From the NCBI GenBank assembly GCA_900767815.1, contig CAAGAM010000103.1, positions 1 through 20,508 of the forward strand: a stretch of 20,508 nucleotides of DNA. Reading direction: 5' to 3'. This stretch comes from Clostridia bacterium (GTDB lineage: Bacteria; Bacillota; Clostridia; Christensenellales; Borkfalkiaceae). Position 1 is the first letter of the stretch. Every line of letters starts with the position of its first letter. The notes beneath the pieces are model-generated. The model was not told the origin of the DNA and did not search any database. It saw nothing but the letters and a program-made list of their open reading frames with translations. Below are positions 7,472 through 16,096 of the stretch, piece by piece. A program made the translations under genes and the position numbers.

Positions 7472-10400
7472 ACTCCACTGTCACCGTATACGACCATGTC
7501 GCCACGTTTCCGAACTCGTCGTTTGCAACTATGCACATGATGTATTTGCCGGCTTTGTTTGCTTTGAGAGAATTGCTTCCTCCGTTAAGCATTACCAATC
7601 TGCCGTCGGCATCGATAATAAACTTCGTCACCGTAAGATTATCGGAATTCGTAATGTTATCCGTTACCGAAAAATCGGGAAGAATAATGACCTCGCCAAC
7701 TTTTACAGTTTTTGTAAAATCGGAATTAATTGTTATAACCGGCGGTTCTTGTTCGACTACGTTAATATATGCCGTAAATTTCCTGCTGCCTATCGCCCAA
7801 TTCTCTTTTTGAGCCGTATATTTTGCATTCCATATGCCATATTTGTCAAGTTTTATCACGTATTCCTTACCGGCATCCACATTGGCAAGTTTTACCCCGT
7901 TTATATCGGAAACGATATTCCCATCGCCGTCATAAACAGAAAGTTTAACAACAACATTAGGGCAGAATGTATCACCAGCAGTAACCGGATAAAGGACGTA
8001 TTCGTCATTTAAAGCATAATTTCCGCCATAATCACCGTTAATTTTTATCGTCGGCTTTGCATAATCTCCTGTATCGGAAGAAAGAATATTGCCGGATATG
8101 GCATCGATTTTATATTCTGCTCCGCGGGAGGCGTTTTCAACTGCAAAATCGAGATATACTTTTCCCGACGGAAAACCTTTAAACTCCGTTCCGTCGTCAT
8201 AACAACTTATTAAAACACCGGTTTCTCCGTAATAAAATCTACCATTCCTGTAGGATACTTTCACACCTTCTTTGCCGGTTGTTAAAACATCTTTTAATTC
8301 CAGAGCAAAATTACCATTTGAAATCGTAGTACCCGCAGAACTTATTTTCATCAGGAAAGTCGCCTTAATCTTCGGATCGGCATAGTCAGAAAGCGTTATT
8401 TTTATGGCGCTGAATTTCGTAAGTTTTTCAAAAGTTGTGAACTCAACCGAAAAAACGTCGGCTATCTGAGCATTGGCAAACGTCCATTTTACTTCTTTTG
8501 CCGCTTTTTCAATTGCAATAAGCACGCCTTTATCAAATTCGTTACCGTCATCATCTACATAACTTGTTATAAATCCATTGCCGTAAAAATACTTTGAACA
8601 ATCTATCTCCTGATCGTTACGAATTTTTAAAACCGCAATTTCCGTTGTGCCGTTATTGTACTCTTCTTTTCCGCAATAGTATGTTATTTTTATTTTATCT
8701 CCGTTATTTTTGACCGTGGGGATAAAAGTATCACCCGAAACATACGTTTCGGTTTTTCCGCTATTGTACTCAACTTTAACGGAACAACGTTTCTTTTCTT
8801 GTTTACCCGACGAGTAGTCATCGCAATAAAGTTCAGGTAAAAGATATTCGGAACCGTCGATAAAAACCGGAGCAAAATTTACAGACTCATTAAAAAACGG
8901 TTCTTCGCTTGCTACTGCATTTATCGTTATCGGCTTACTGCTTTTAACCGTTCCGACATAATCGGTTGCAGTATAAACAATCTTCCAAATACCTGCTTTT
9001 TCAAATCTATATCCATCATATATTTCAATCGTTTCATCACCATATGTCGCAGTTATTTTTATCGTTTTATCCCCGCTACCGCCTTCAACTACGGCCCCTT
9101 TCAAATCAATGGGATAACCGAGTTTTATTTCCGTTTCAACGTGAGGCAAAGAAATCGTTATCGGATCAATATCCCCTCCGGCATGTATGACGTATTTTTT
9201 TTCACTCTTGTTTCCCGAATAATCTTTTGCCGTATAAATCAAAGTGTAATATCCGACTTTGTCAGGAACGAACGCACCATTAAGCACACTTACCGACACA
9301 GGATATGCCGAAGAAAAATTATAATAGACTTTTACGTCTGTTTCTACATATCCCGCATAATAATCAAACGCTGTCGCTTCAGGTATCGGGTATTCCCTTC
9401 CGACAATCCCCTCCGGCATCTTTTCGTATGTTGAATTTACTGTTATAATCGGGGCTTCGTCGTCGATAAACTTATTTCCGGCAATATCCATTCCAAGCAC
9501 TTTCGTAAGACAAAAATTAGCCGTACTACCGGAATAACCCGAAGCGGAAATGCTTAACCGAACTTTATCGCTTTTAAATCCTGTCCATATATTCTTATAA
9601 TAGTCAACACTGTTGAGTTGCGAAACGAAATTACCTTGCGCATACACTCTCGTGGTAGACAAATCGAAAGCGGTCGAAATGGTATATTTATCTGACGGAA
9701 TAGGCCACAAAGTCCCGTTCCATTCAATATTAACACCATCCTTAGAATTGAATTGCGCAATCCATGAAGCGTAAATAAGCGTGCCTTTGCCATTGTTTAC
9801 TTCAAGTTTATCCGGCGATATACTCGTCGGTTCGTAACCGGTCATGACCTGCCCCTGCCCTGCCGCCGTAACGCAGGTAAACCCATACGCAGAGTCGGTT
9901 ATATTCCAACGAAAAATATCAATATTAACATAATTCGACGTATCGAATGCATCCGTTAACGTCACCGTTAACTTATCGAAATCCGCCACCCCGCGCTTAT
10001 CGGGAGTAATGAACCCTTCGATGAGATTGTTTGTCGAAATCAAATCGGAAACATCTATAAGTTTTGTGAACGACAGCGTATCGCCTCTTGCCAGACGAAC
10101 TATTAGCCCGGAAGAATTTGATTCAAATTCGGTATATTTACCATATTCGACGGAACTATCCGCGCTACCAATATTATAAGCCGTGTATTCCACGTTAAAA
10201 TCAAATTTTTTAACGTAAATTTTATCTCCGACCGTGGCCATATACTTGATCTCATATTCACCGGCTTGAGATAGACGAACTTCTGTTTCTCCATAATTCG
10301 TGCCATCAGGAAATTCAACTACAGCGGTCGCCTTAAGTTCTTTTCCGTTTATATTCAAAACATAATCGGGAACTTTAAGGGTTTCGCCAAAAACATACGT

Positions 10401-10559
10401 CTGCTTAATTTCGTCGCCTTTCCATTCTTCGGCTTGCGCGCTTTTTATCCCTGAAATTCCTATCGTTATCGTAGAAATCGCCGCAATAGCAAGCCCTGTT
10501 ACGATAAGCAATTTCAGTTTGCTTTTCAAACTGCTTTTTTTAACATCTTTCTTCATCAT
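7470..10559 (-). CDS. Large secreted multi-Ig-domain protein with two lectin-like regions
   Basis: This 1029-residue protein has a classical signal peptide (Lys-rich start, hydrophobic core 17-36, probable AQA cleavage near 43). I read the mature protein as Ig-like (44-125), a jelly-roll or LamG-like region (about 128-360), three Ig-like domains (about 368-460, 465-548, 555-646), a second lectin-like region (about 650-830), then two Ig-like domains (about 835-936 and 937-1029). The last begins PPVITINSDF, echoing APIITVNSTY at 369. The GYYTLIYTAKDYSGN-type strands are typical of cell-surface Ig repeats. I see no LPXTG motif, lipobox, SLH domain or C-terminal membrane segment, so attachment is unclear. 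AGGAG lies upstream; the second ATG (10556) has the better spacing. It follows the permeases by 16 nt. The role is probably carbohydrate capture. I do not recognise a specific family. Confidence 0.8.
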   Translation of the reverse strand: MMKKDVKKSSLKSKLKLLIVTGLAIAAISTITIGISGIKSAQAEEWKGDEIKQTYVFGETLKVPDYVLNINGKELKATAVVEFPDGTNYGETEVRLSQAGEYEIKYMATVGDKIYVKKFDFNVEYTAYNIGSADSSVEYGKYTEFESNSSGLIVRLARGDTLSFTKLIDVSDLISTNNLIEGFITPDKRGVADFDKLTVTLTDAFDTSNYVNIDIFRWNITDSAYGFTCVTAAGQGQVMTGYEPTSISPDKLEVNNGKGTLIYASWIAQFNSKDGVNIEWNGTLWPIPSDKYTISTAFDLSTTRVYAQGNFVSQLNSVDYYKNIWTGFKSDKVRLSISASGYSGSTANFCLTKVLGMDIAGNKFIDDEAPIITVNSTYEKMPEGIVGREYPIPEATAFDYYAGYVETDVKVYYNFSSAYPVSVSVLNGAFVPDKVGYYTLIYTAKDYSGNKSEKKYVIHAGGDIDPITISLPHVETEIKLGYPIDLKGAVVEGGSGDKTIKITATYGDETIEIYDGYRFEKAGIWKIVYTATDYVGTVKSSKPITINAVASEEPFFNESVNFAPVFIDGSEYLLPELYCDDYSSGKQEKKRCSVKVEYNSGKTETYVSGDTFIPTVKNNGDKIKITYYCGKEEYNNGTTEIAVLKIRNDQEIDCSKYFYGNGFITSYVDDDGNEFDKGVLIAIEKAAKEVKWTFANAQIADVFSVEFTTFEKLTKFSAIKITLSDYADPKIKATFLMKISSAGTTISNGNFALELKDVLTTGKEGVKVSYRNGRFYYGETGVLISCYDDGTEFKGFPSGKVYLDFAVENASRGAEYKIDAISGNILSSDTGDYAKPTIKINGDYGGNYALNDEYVLYPVTAGDTFCPNVVVKLSVYDGDGNIVSDINGVKLANVDAGKEYVIKLDKYGIWNAKYTAQKENWAIGSRKFTAYINVVEQEPPVITINSDFTKTVKVGEVIILPDFSVTDNITNSDNLTVTKFIIDADGRLVMLNGGSNSLKANKAGKYIMCIVANDEFGNVATWSYTVTVE

Positions 10560-10575
10560 ATTTCTCCTGAAAATA

Positions 10576-11475
10576 TTACCCTTTTACCCCGCCTACCGTT
10601 AAATTCCCGAGTAACCGTTTATGGAAACAAAGAAATATGACGAGTACGGGGATTAAAAACATCATCGGTGCCGCCATTTTTACAGGCATTTTTGCAAAAT
10701 AGTTAAACGAACTGCTCTTTATCCAATATAACGCTTCCGATATAGTCGGATGTGTGGGAAGATAAAGCATCGGCGTCTGAAAGTCGTTCCAATAAGTCAC
10801 GAACATAATCAGCAACACCGTAAAGAAAGTATTTTTTGCAAGAGGTAACGAAATTTTCGTCATTATGCAAAAATCGCTTGCCCCGTCTATTTCCGCCGCT
10901 TCACCGTACGCATTCGGAATAGATAAAAAAACTTCGTGAAAGACAAGAAAGTAAAGTCCCAAAAACCCTGATTTCAATATCCACATTCCAAACATATGAT
11001 CATAGATCCCCATCTTAATGACTATCTGCAATTCAGATGCCTGACTACCGACTATAGGTATGACCATACAAACAAGAACGATCGAATAGATTATTTTTGA
11101 AAATTTATACTTATATCTTGCGCAAAGGTATGCCGTTATACACGGAACAAGCGTTGCGACAAAAGCGCTCCCGACAGAATATAAAACGGAATTCAAAATC
11201 ATGTCGCCCGTAGAAATAACGGTACTCACTCCGTCTATAAGTTTTTCGACTTTATATTCGTATATAACATAAGCAAAATTATCGAAATACCAAGGATTAG
11301 GCAAACCGTATTTATTACCCAAGAAATCGTTCGGATTTTTAAACGATGTAAGAAGCGCCCAAACCAACCATATTGCAAGAACTAAACAATACAAGCCGAG
11401 TATTACGGCCATAACGATCGTTAAAGGCGAAAACCCTTCTTTAATCGCTCCGTTTTTGCGTTTTATTTTTTTCAA
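10576..11475 (-). CDS. ABC sugar transporter permease, MalG type (TTG start)
   Basis: This 299-residue inner-membrane permease belongs to the MalG/carbohydrate uptake (CUT1) group. It has about six hydrophobic segments, at roughly 17-44, 93-115, 127-147, 163-187, 215-240 and 270-287. The EAA loop (EAAEIDGASDF...LPLAKN, about 192-214) is where the ATPase docks. It pairs with the permease immediately upstream to form the channel. The start is TTG, two nt after the previous stop; no ATG gives the full first membrane segment, and a strong AAGGAGG sits seven nt before this TTG. No ATPase gene is in the window. Gram-positive CUT1 systems often borrow a shared MsmX-type ATPase encoded elsewhere. Confidence 0.95.
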   Translation of the reverse strand: MKKIKRKNGAIKEGFSPLTIVMAVILGLYCLVLAIWLVWALLTSFKNPNDFLGNKYGLPNPWYFDNFAYVIYEYKVEKLIDGVSTVISTGDMILNSVLYSVGSAFVATLVPCITAYLCARYKYKFSKIIYSIVLVCMVIPIVGSQASELQIVIKMGIYDHMFGMWILKSGFLGLYFLVFHEVFLSIPNAYGEAAEIDGASDFCIMTKISLPLAKNTFFTVLLIMFVTYWNDFQTPMLYLPTHPTISEALYWIKSSSFNYFAKMPVKMAAPMMFLIPVLVIFLCFHKRLLGNLTVGGVKG

Positions 11476-11477
11476 GA

Positions 11478-12398
11478 TCAGTCCTCCTTCGGCCCATATT
11501 TATCGAGTAAATGTTTTACGAAAAACGTAAGCGGCACGGCAACGGCTGTAATCATAAGCCCAAGCGACGCAATTACAGGATATTCGGACATATTTTGCTT
11601 CGCCGTATAAGTCTTAACGTATAATAAATATCCCAAAGTCATTGTTTCATTATTTGGCGTAGTTCCAAAGAAAATGAAATTATCAATCTGATTTGTGAAT
11701 ATTCCGGCCACCCCGGTCAAAAGGAATACCGAAACAGTAGAAAAAGACATCGGTAAGACTATGTACCAAAATTCTTTAATTCCGTTCGCTCCGTCAAGGT
11801 GAGCCGATTCTATAACCTCTGTCGAAATAGAAGACATCTTGTTGGAATACATTAAAACCGACGTTGCGAAACTTATAAAAATGTTATAGAACATTACAGT
11901 CGCAAACCGCCTGTCAATACTGAAAAAATCTATTTTTCGATTCATATTAAAGAGTTTTTTCAGTATATCGGCGAACACGTTATTCATAAACGACATATAA
12001 ATGCTCACCAGAACAATACTTGACAATATGGAAGGCAAAAACAACATCACTCTGAAAAAACCCGAAGCGGGCATTTTCTTGAATATGTAATATGAAAAAA
12101 ACAATCCAAGCGGCACGCCTACGACAAGTGAAATCAGATACACCTTAAGAGAAACGCCGGCAGCGTTGATTATTTGATCAAACATTGTAGGATCTTTGAA
12201 CCACTGCGTAAAATTCTCCAACGTCCATTCAAATTTATTGTAATCGTATATATCTATTTTTTTAAACGACAACAAAATCGAGTTGAAGTTTACGAAAATA
12301 TAAAATATAACAAATTGCAAGACCGGATACGCCATGAATAAGCAATAAAAGATCAATTTTTTATTTGAACGCGCACCAACATTGTTTCTCGTTGCCAT
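11478..12398 (-). CDS. ABC sugar transporter permease, MalF/LplB type
   Basis: This 306-residue permease is of the binding-protein-dependent CUT1 type. It has about six hydrophobic segments (roughly 13-45, 83-107, 112-138, 165-184, 214-238, 274-297). A degenerate EAA loop (ESAHLDGANGIKEF...VLP, about 197-217) contacts the ATPase. It starts one nt after the stop of the binding-protein gene, with GAGG six nt before ATG. It overlaps functionally with its downstream partner, whose ribosome binding site lies inside its last codons. The tight spacing shows obligate co-expression of the transporter set. Confidence 0.95.
   Translation of the reverse strand: MATRNNVGARSNKKLIFYCLFMAYPVLQFVIFYIFVNFNSILLSFKKIDIYDYNKFEWTLENFTQWFKDPTMFDQIINAAGVSLKVYLISLVVGVPLGLFFSYYIFKKMPASGFFRVMLFLPSILSSIVLVSIYMSFMNNVFADILKKLFNMNRKIDFFSIDRRFATVMFYNIFISFATSVLMYSNKMSSISTEVIESAHLDGANGIKEFWYIVLPMSFSTVSVFLLTGVAGIFTNQIDNFIFFGTTPNNETMTLGYLLYVKTYTAKQNMSEYPVIASLGLMITAVAVPLTFFVKHLLDKYGPKED
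11483..11489 (-). promoter_or_regulatory. Ribosome binding site supporting a TTG start
   Basis: A perfect AAGGAGG, inside the last codons of the upstream permease gene, lies seven nt before TTG 11475. It supports the unusual start codon and couples translation of the two permeases. Confidence 0.8.
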
Positions 12399-12399
12399 T

Positions 12400-14145
12400 T
12401 TACACCTCTTTCCAGAATGCAGAACCTCTCTTTTTCCAATATGAATAACTCTTTAAGAAATACTCTTCCGCGCTCTTCGCGCTTACGCCGTCCTTTAAAA
12501 TCGTTACGGGAGTTCCGGGTTGCACGCCAATGGTATTAACTTTAGTCGGAAGCAAATCGCTTCGATTCTTAAGATAGAACGGCGTGTTTGAGTAATAACT
12601 GAAAGTTTCACTCTTCTTGTTGTAGTTTATAAGTGTTTTTGTAAAGTAGTTCGCATTGTCATAGGTTTCTTTGCTTACTTCATAATTGAAGTCTTTAAGA
12701 GCATGGGTTACGTCGGTAAATTTATCGAGAGCGCCATCACTGCAAACATATTGAACAAAATCCAACGCGGCTTTTTTATTTGCTCCAAGATTTGCTTTTA
12801 CGCATACCGCAGCTTCAAGACTATCAAGGAACACACTATTTCCTTCCTCAAATTTTAACTTGTTTGCTTTGGGGAGCGACATCCATCCGAATTTACGATT
12901 TTGCCTCGAATACTTTGAGTCTTTCTTAGCCATATTGTTAAAAATAATATTTGCTTCGGCTTCCCACCACGATCCGTCTACATACATAGCATACCTCTCA
13001 TCCGAAACAGACATATCGGTGCCGGATTTAAGGAACATTTCCTGAGCGTCGGTCTGCGTGAACGCAGTATTAAACCCGTCTTCGTTATAGTAGTCCTCTT
13101 TGGAAACCATACGTTTTACAAAGTCGAGCGCATAATACTTACCGGCTTGACGGAATACGTCATATCCGTTAGTGTAATCAATCGTCGCGCTTTCGATAAC
13201 GGGTTCGCCGTTTTTCTTTACAATCGCAGTTCCGTCGCTGTTAAGTTTAATCAAATCGGTAGCATTGCCTTTGAAAGACATATTAAGTTCCATCTGATCG
13301 ATACCTTCGTATTCCGTCACCAACGCATTGTAAAGAATGTTGATGTAATAATCGGAATAAGTTCCCGGAAGCATAAACGGAGTAACGCCTCTCTTCAGCA
13401 TTTGTCCGCAGAGATAGAAAAATTCGTCATATGTTGCGGGAAGACCGTCATCCATCGAATAGTCGATACCGTTTTCTTTTCCCGTTTTTCCGTCCGGACC
13501 TTTGCTCTTGTTCGGATTTGACGCGCTTATAAGCGATGTCGTTTCGGAATCCGAAATATAAAATCCGTATTCGTCAAAAATCTCGACGTTGTAAATAAGC
13601 CCCATTGCCCCCTTATAATGAGGAAGAGCGTAATACTTTTCCTGCACGCCCTCGCCGGTAACGCCGCCGAAATAAGCGATTTGCTTATCATTCATTTTGG
13701 AACGTATGGTCTTGTTATCGTATGCGCTATTGCTTGTTACAAGGCTTGTAATATCTTCAAGAGCACCGCTCTGACGCCAGGCATAATAATCTCCGCCTTC
13801 CATAAAGAACACATCAAAATTGGAATTCTTTATATCGTCTGAAGACCACTCTTTCATCGCGCCTTCATGTCTGACCTGCACGCCTTTTTTCCCCGCTTCG
13901 TAAACAGTATCCTTGTTAGCCTCCTCGAAATCGGCTTCGAGTTGATATAACCATTCATCTTTAAAACCGGCATTATACGTCCAGATCTGAACTTGAGTTT
14001 TTGTGTCGTCGTAAGGTTTATCTGCGCGACCGCTGTCACCATGGCTACCATCGGGATTCGGTCTGCCGCAACCGACAACCGAAAATGCCGACGTTAATGC
14101 AATGCCCGCCGCCAATACAGATGTAAACAGTTTATTTTTTTTCAT
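12400..14145 (-). CDS. Extracellular sugar-binding lipoprotein of the ABC transporter
   Basis: This is a 581-residue lipoprotein of solute-binding family 1. The signal peptide ends in lipobox SVVGC (Cys26), then a polar linker. The mature domain opens with VQIWTYNAGFKDEWLYQLEADFEEAN (about 52-77), typical of sugar-binding proteins, and has the family features NFDVFFMEGGDYYAW (108-122) and DGSWWEAEANIIFNNMA. It is longer than common members (about 420-450 residues), with extra segments near 200-230 and 310-345, which may shape the binding site for a larger oligosaccharide. Start ATG 14145 has AAAGGAG nine nt upstream. It is the first gene of the eight-gene operon and is followed after one nt by the permease. 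The ligand cannot be read from sequence; glucuronic-acid oligosaccharides are inferred from neighbours. Confidence 0.93.
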   Translation of the reverse strand: MKKNKLFTSVLAAGIALTSAFSVVGCGRPNPDGSHGDSGRADKPYDDTKTQVQIWTYNAGFKDEWLYQLEADFEEANKDTVYEAGKKGVQVRHEGAMKEWSSDDIKNSNFDVFFMEGGDYYAWRQSGALEDITSLVTSNSAYDNKTIRSKMNDKQIAYFGGVTGEGVQEKYYALPHYKGAMGLIYNVEIFDEYGFYISDSETTSLISASNPNKSKGPDGKTGKENGIDYSMDDGLPATYDEFFYLCGQMLKRGVTPFMLPGTYSDYYINILYNALVTEYEGIDQMELNMSFKGNATDLIKLNSDGTAIVKKNGEPVIESATIDYTNGYDVFRQAGKYYALDFVKRMVSKEDYYNEDGFNTAFTQTDAQEMFLKSGTDMSVSDERYAMYVDGSWWEAEANIIFNNMAKKDSKYSRQNRKFGWMSLPKANKLKFEEGNSVFLDSLEAAVCVKANLGANKKAALDFVQYVCSDGALDKFTDVTHALKDFNYEVSKETYDNANYFTKTLINYNKKSETFSYYSNTPFYLKNRSDLLPTKVNTIGVQPGTPVTILKDGVSAKSAEEYFLKSYSYWKKRGSAFWKEV

Positions 14146-14205
14146 ATTAATTTACTCCTTTGCTTTTGGCACGCCATATGCCTCAACATAGTTTTTTCAA
14201 TAATC

Positions 14206-14234
14206 ATTATAAAGCAAAACCAAAAGATTGTCCA
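14206..14234 (-). promoter_or_regulatory. Sigma-A promoter of the transporter/enzyme operon
   Basis: On the minus strand TGGACA (-35, plus 14229-14234) and TATAAT (-10, plus 14206-14211) are separated by exactly 17 nt. The -10 is a perfect consensus and the -35 matches 5 of 6. Transcription would start near 14199, leaving a leader of about 54 nt before the binding-protein ATG at 14145. The shared 22-nt element lies 14 nt upstream of the -35. Confidence 0.8.
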
Positions 14235-14248
14235 TACTCATACTTATT

Positions 14249-14270
14249 ATTTTTTACGAATTTCTATCAT
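14249..14270. promoter_or_regulatory. Shared 22-nt element, copy 1: candidate AraC operator
   Basis: The plus strand reads ATTTTTTACGAATTTCTAT followed by CAT. It matches the copy at 19127-19148 at 21 of 22 positions. It lies 14 nt upstream of the operon -35 and 13 nt upstream of the araC -35, so it sits almost symmetrically between the divergent promoters. Activators of the AraC family commonly bind next to the -35, and the adjacent araC gene is the natural candidate. Binding is inferred. Confidence 0.65.
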
Positions 14271-14283
14271 CTTTATTTTTTGG

Positions 14284-14312
14284 TTTACATTTTCTTTTTT
14301 TTGTGGTATATT
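14284..14312 (+). promoter_or_regulatory. Candidate promoter of the AraC regulator
   Basis: TTTACA (14284-14289) and TATATT (14307-14312) are separated by 17 nt. The predicted transcript start near 14319 would leave a leader of only about 11 nt, with GGAGGG (14319-14324) at its very 5' end. The true start may therefore differ slightly or another promoter may be used. Confidence 0.5.
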
Positions 14313-14329
14313 AACGTCGGAGGGACAAT

Positions 14330-15139
14330 ATGGCTGTTGTAACATATAACAATTTCAGTTTTCATATTCAACATAACGGATACCCCGTTATGCATGACCA
14401 CATCGGCACATACGAGTTTATATTCGTTTTAAGCGGAGAAATTTTACATATAATTAACGATAAAGCGGAAATATTGGAACAAAACACGCTTTGTTTTCTA
14501 ACCCCTACAGATAAACATTCTCTCAAAAAAAACACAGATAACTCTATTTACATCAGTTTATCTATCGTTCAGAAACATTTTGAAACACTGCTTGAATGGA
14601 TTGCTCCGAACATACACCAACGAGCGTTTAACAGTTATGAAAAAATAAAGATATCTCCGAATCTGGCTGACGACATAATAAAATTAACAAATAAGGCATT
14701 GATGTCCGAACCAAGTGTTCATTACGAATTTCTACACATTATAACCTGTCTTTTAGTTCGTAAAATAATGACTTACCATTATGATAAAGCGATTACGCAA
14801 AACTATCACCCTGCCGTTGAAAAATTTATAAAACTGCTTGAAGATAAAAATAATTTATCCGTTCCTCTTGACAAACTCGTATGGGAAACGGGGTATTCTT
14901 ATACTCATCTATACAAGTTGTTTTTACAGAATACCGGTATAAGCGTAGGAAAATTCTTCAGCAAAAAGAAATTGGATTACGCATTGACGGCAATAAAGTG
15001 TTCGGACGAATCTTTACAAGCAATAGCAGACACGCTCGGATTTTCCACCTATTCGCACTTCTCTTCGTTTTTTAAGAAATGCACGGGCATTTCTCCATTA
15101 AAATATAGACAGACTTCAAACATATCGTATATCGTTTAA
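14330..15139 (+). CDS. AraC/XylS-family transcriptional regulator
   Basis: This 269-residue regulator has an N-terminal cupin-like sensing domain (about 10-100, with HDH at 22-24 and the turn VLSGEILHII) and a C-terminal double helix-turn-helix. The first HTH is about 180-200 (DKLVWETGYSYTHLYKLF). The second, about 228-250 (SLQAIADTLGFSTYSHFSSFFK), is followed by the family signature TGISPLKYRQ. It probably senses a sugar and activates the divergent operon. GGAGGG lies five nt before ATG. It is transcribed away from the transporter operon across a 184-nt shared control region, and converges on the YitT-type gene with a 47-nt gap in which I see no strong terminator. The regulator family is certain; the effector is unknown. 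Confidence 0.95.
   Translation: MAVVTYNNFSFHIQHNGYPVMHDHIGTYEFIFVLSGEILHIINDKAEILEQNTLCFLTPTDKHSLKKNTDNSIYISLSIVQKHFETLLEWIAPNIHQRAFNSYEKIKISPNLADDIIKLTNKALMSEPSVHYEFLHIITCLLVRKIMTYHYDKAITQNYHPAVEKFIKLLEDKNNLSVPLDKLVWETGYSYTHLYKLFLQNTGISVGKFFSKKKLDYALTAIKCSDESLQAIADTLGFSTYSHFSSFFKKCTGISPLKYRQTSNISYIV
14722..14734 (+). promoter_or_regulatory. Core of the shared element inside araC
   Basis: TTACGAATTTCTA, the 13-nt core of the 14249-14270 and 19127-19148 elements, recurs exactly inside the araC coding sequence (codons for Tyr-Glu-Phe-Leu). It may be a secondary binding site for autoregulation, or a coincidence helped by codon use. Confidence 0.3.
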
Positions 15140-15186
15140 TCGAATCAAAACGAGTTAAAACAAGCATTGCAATACAAAAGTTTATA

Positions 15187-16080
15187 TCATTTTTTATCGA
15201 AATACCCGATCACCTTGTTAACCGTCATTTCATAAGCAAAACAATCGGGATGATTTTTGAGAATTCTTTCAAATTCAATGATTTCTTCACGCGTAACGAT
15301 ACACATAAGTCCACCCTTTTTTTCGTTTGTGTATGAGCCGTAACATTCAAAACGGGTGGAAGTATGCACAAGATTTAGCGCAATCTCACGCTCGATTGCG
15401 CTAACATTGTCGGAAACGACAAAAAATCTGTATGCCGACTCACGCCCTTTAATTATCATATCGCCTATAAAATTACTTATAAAATCGCATAAAACACACA
15501 TACAAACAGGTCTGTAACTGTATATAAGTTGCCCGTCGACTTCGGTTACGAAAACAAAGTATGACGCGATAGCGATAATTGCGTTTATCGTAAACGTAAC
15601 ATAAAAGAAATTAAATCGCGGATTTCGTTTGTTTATATATCGAGACATGATATCCACACCGCCCGACGAACTGTTTTCCTTAAACAAGAAGCCATACGCA
15701 GTCCCCGACACCACGCCGGCAACCAGAACGGGATATATTGTATCTTCCCCGAGCGCTCTGTATTCAAAGCGGGTAAGAAAATCCATGTTATCGAACACAA
15801 GATAAGACAAAGAATATATAAGCGAATAAATCACCGTAAAAATGGAAAACTTCTTATCAACGCAGAAAAAAGCAAATATGCAAAGCGGTACATTGAAAAT
15901 CAGTTGAATATAAGCAAGGTTAAAACCGGTAAGCCGATTGATCATAACCGATATTCCTTCAACTCCCGATGAAGCAAATCCGTTGGGCACTATAAACAAT
16001 CTGCAACTAAGAGCATTAAGCATACCGAACAACACAGACACTAATACCGGCTTTATATACTGTTTTAAATTTTTTTTCAT
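15187..16080 (-). CDS. YitT-family membrane protein (YitT_membrane + DUF2179)
   Basis: This 297-residue membrane protein has about five hydrophobic segments in its N-terminal two-thirds and the YitT features LFIVPNGFASSGVEGISVM (near 28-46) and FKENSSSGGVDIMSRYI (near 132-148). A soluble C-terminal DUF2179 domain follows (about 215-297, with STRFECYGSYTNEKKGGLMCIVTREE). The family is common in Bacillota and its function is not settled; transport or a membrane sensor role has been suggested. I chose ATG 16080 because GGAG lies six nt upstream. An in-frame ATG at 16092 would add four residues but has a poor ribosome binding site. It stands alone, convergent with araC and separated from the upstream lipoprotein gene by a terminator. 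No link to the glycan locus is evident. Confidence 0.92.
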   Translation of the reverse strand: MKKNLKQYIKPVLVSVLFGMLNALSCRLFIVPNGFASSGVEGISVMINRLTGFNLAYIQLIFNVPLCIFAFFCVDKKFSIFTVIYSLIYSLSYLVFDNMDFLTRFEYRALGEDTIYPVLVAGVVSGTAYGFLFKENSSSGGVDIMSRYINKRNPRFNFFYVTFTINAIIAIASYFVFVTEVDGQLIYSYRPVCMCVLCDFISNFIGDMIIKGRESAYRFFVVSDNVSAIEREIALNLVHTSTRFECYGSYTNEKKGGLMCIVTREEIIEFERILKNHPDCFAYEMTVNKVIGYFDKK

Positions 16081-16086
16081 TTGATT

Positions 16087-16090
16087 CTCC
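16087..16090 (-). promoter_or_regulatory. Ribosome binding site deciding the YitT-family start
   Basis: GGAG on the minus strand is six nt before ATG 16080. It overlaps the alternative upstream ATG (16092), favouring the shorter protein. Confidence 0.5.
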
Positions 16091-16096
16091 ATTTTG

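Noticed and set aside
7356..8012. Rightward open frame of 218 codons
   Set aside because: Antisense across the junction of the multi-Ig and DUF4838 genes, both well supported on the other strand.
14146..14329. Possible riboswitch in the operon leader
   Set aside because: The leader from the predicted start is only about 54 nt and forms no known riboswitch architecture. The signals are better read as promoters and an operator.
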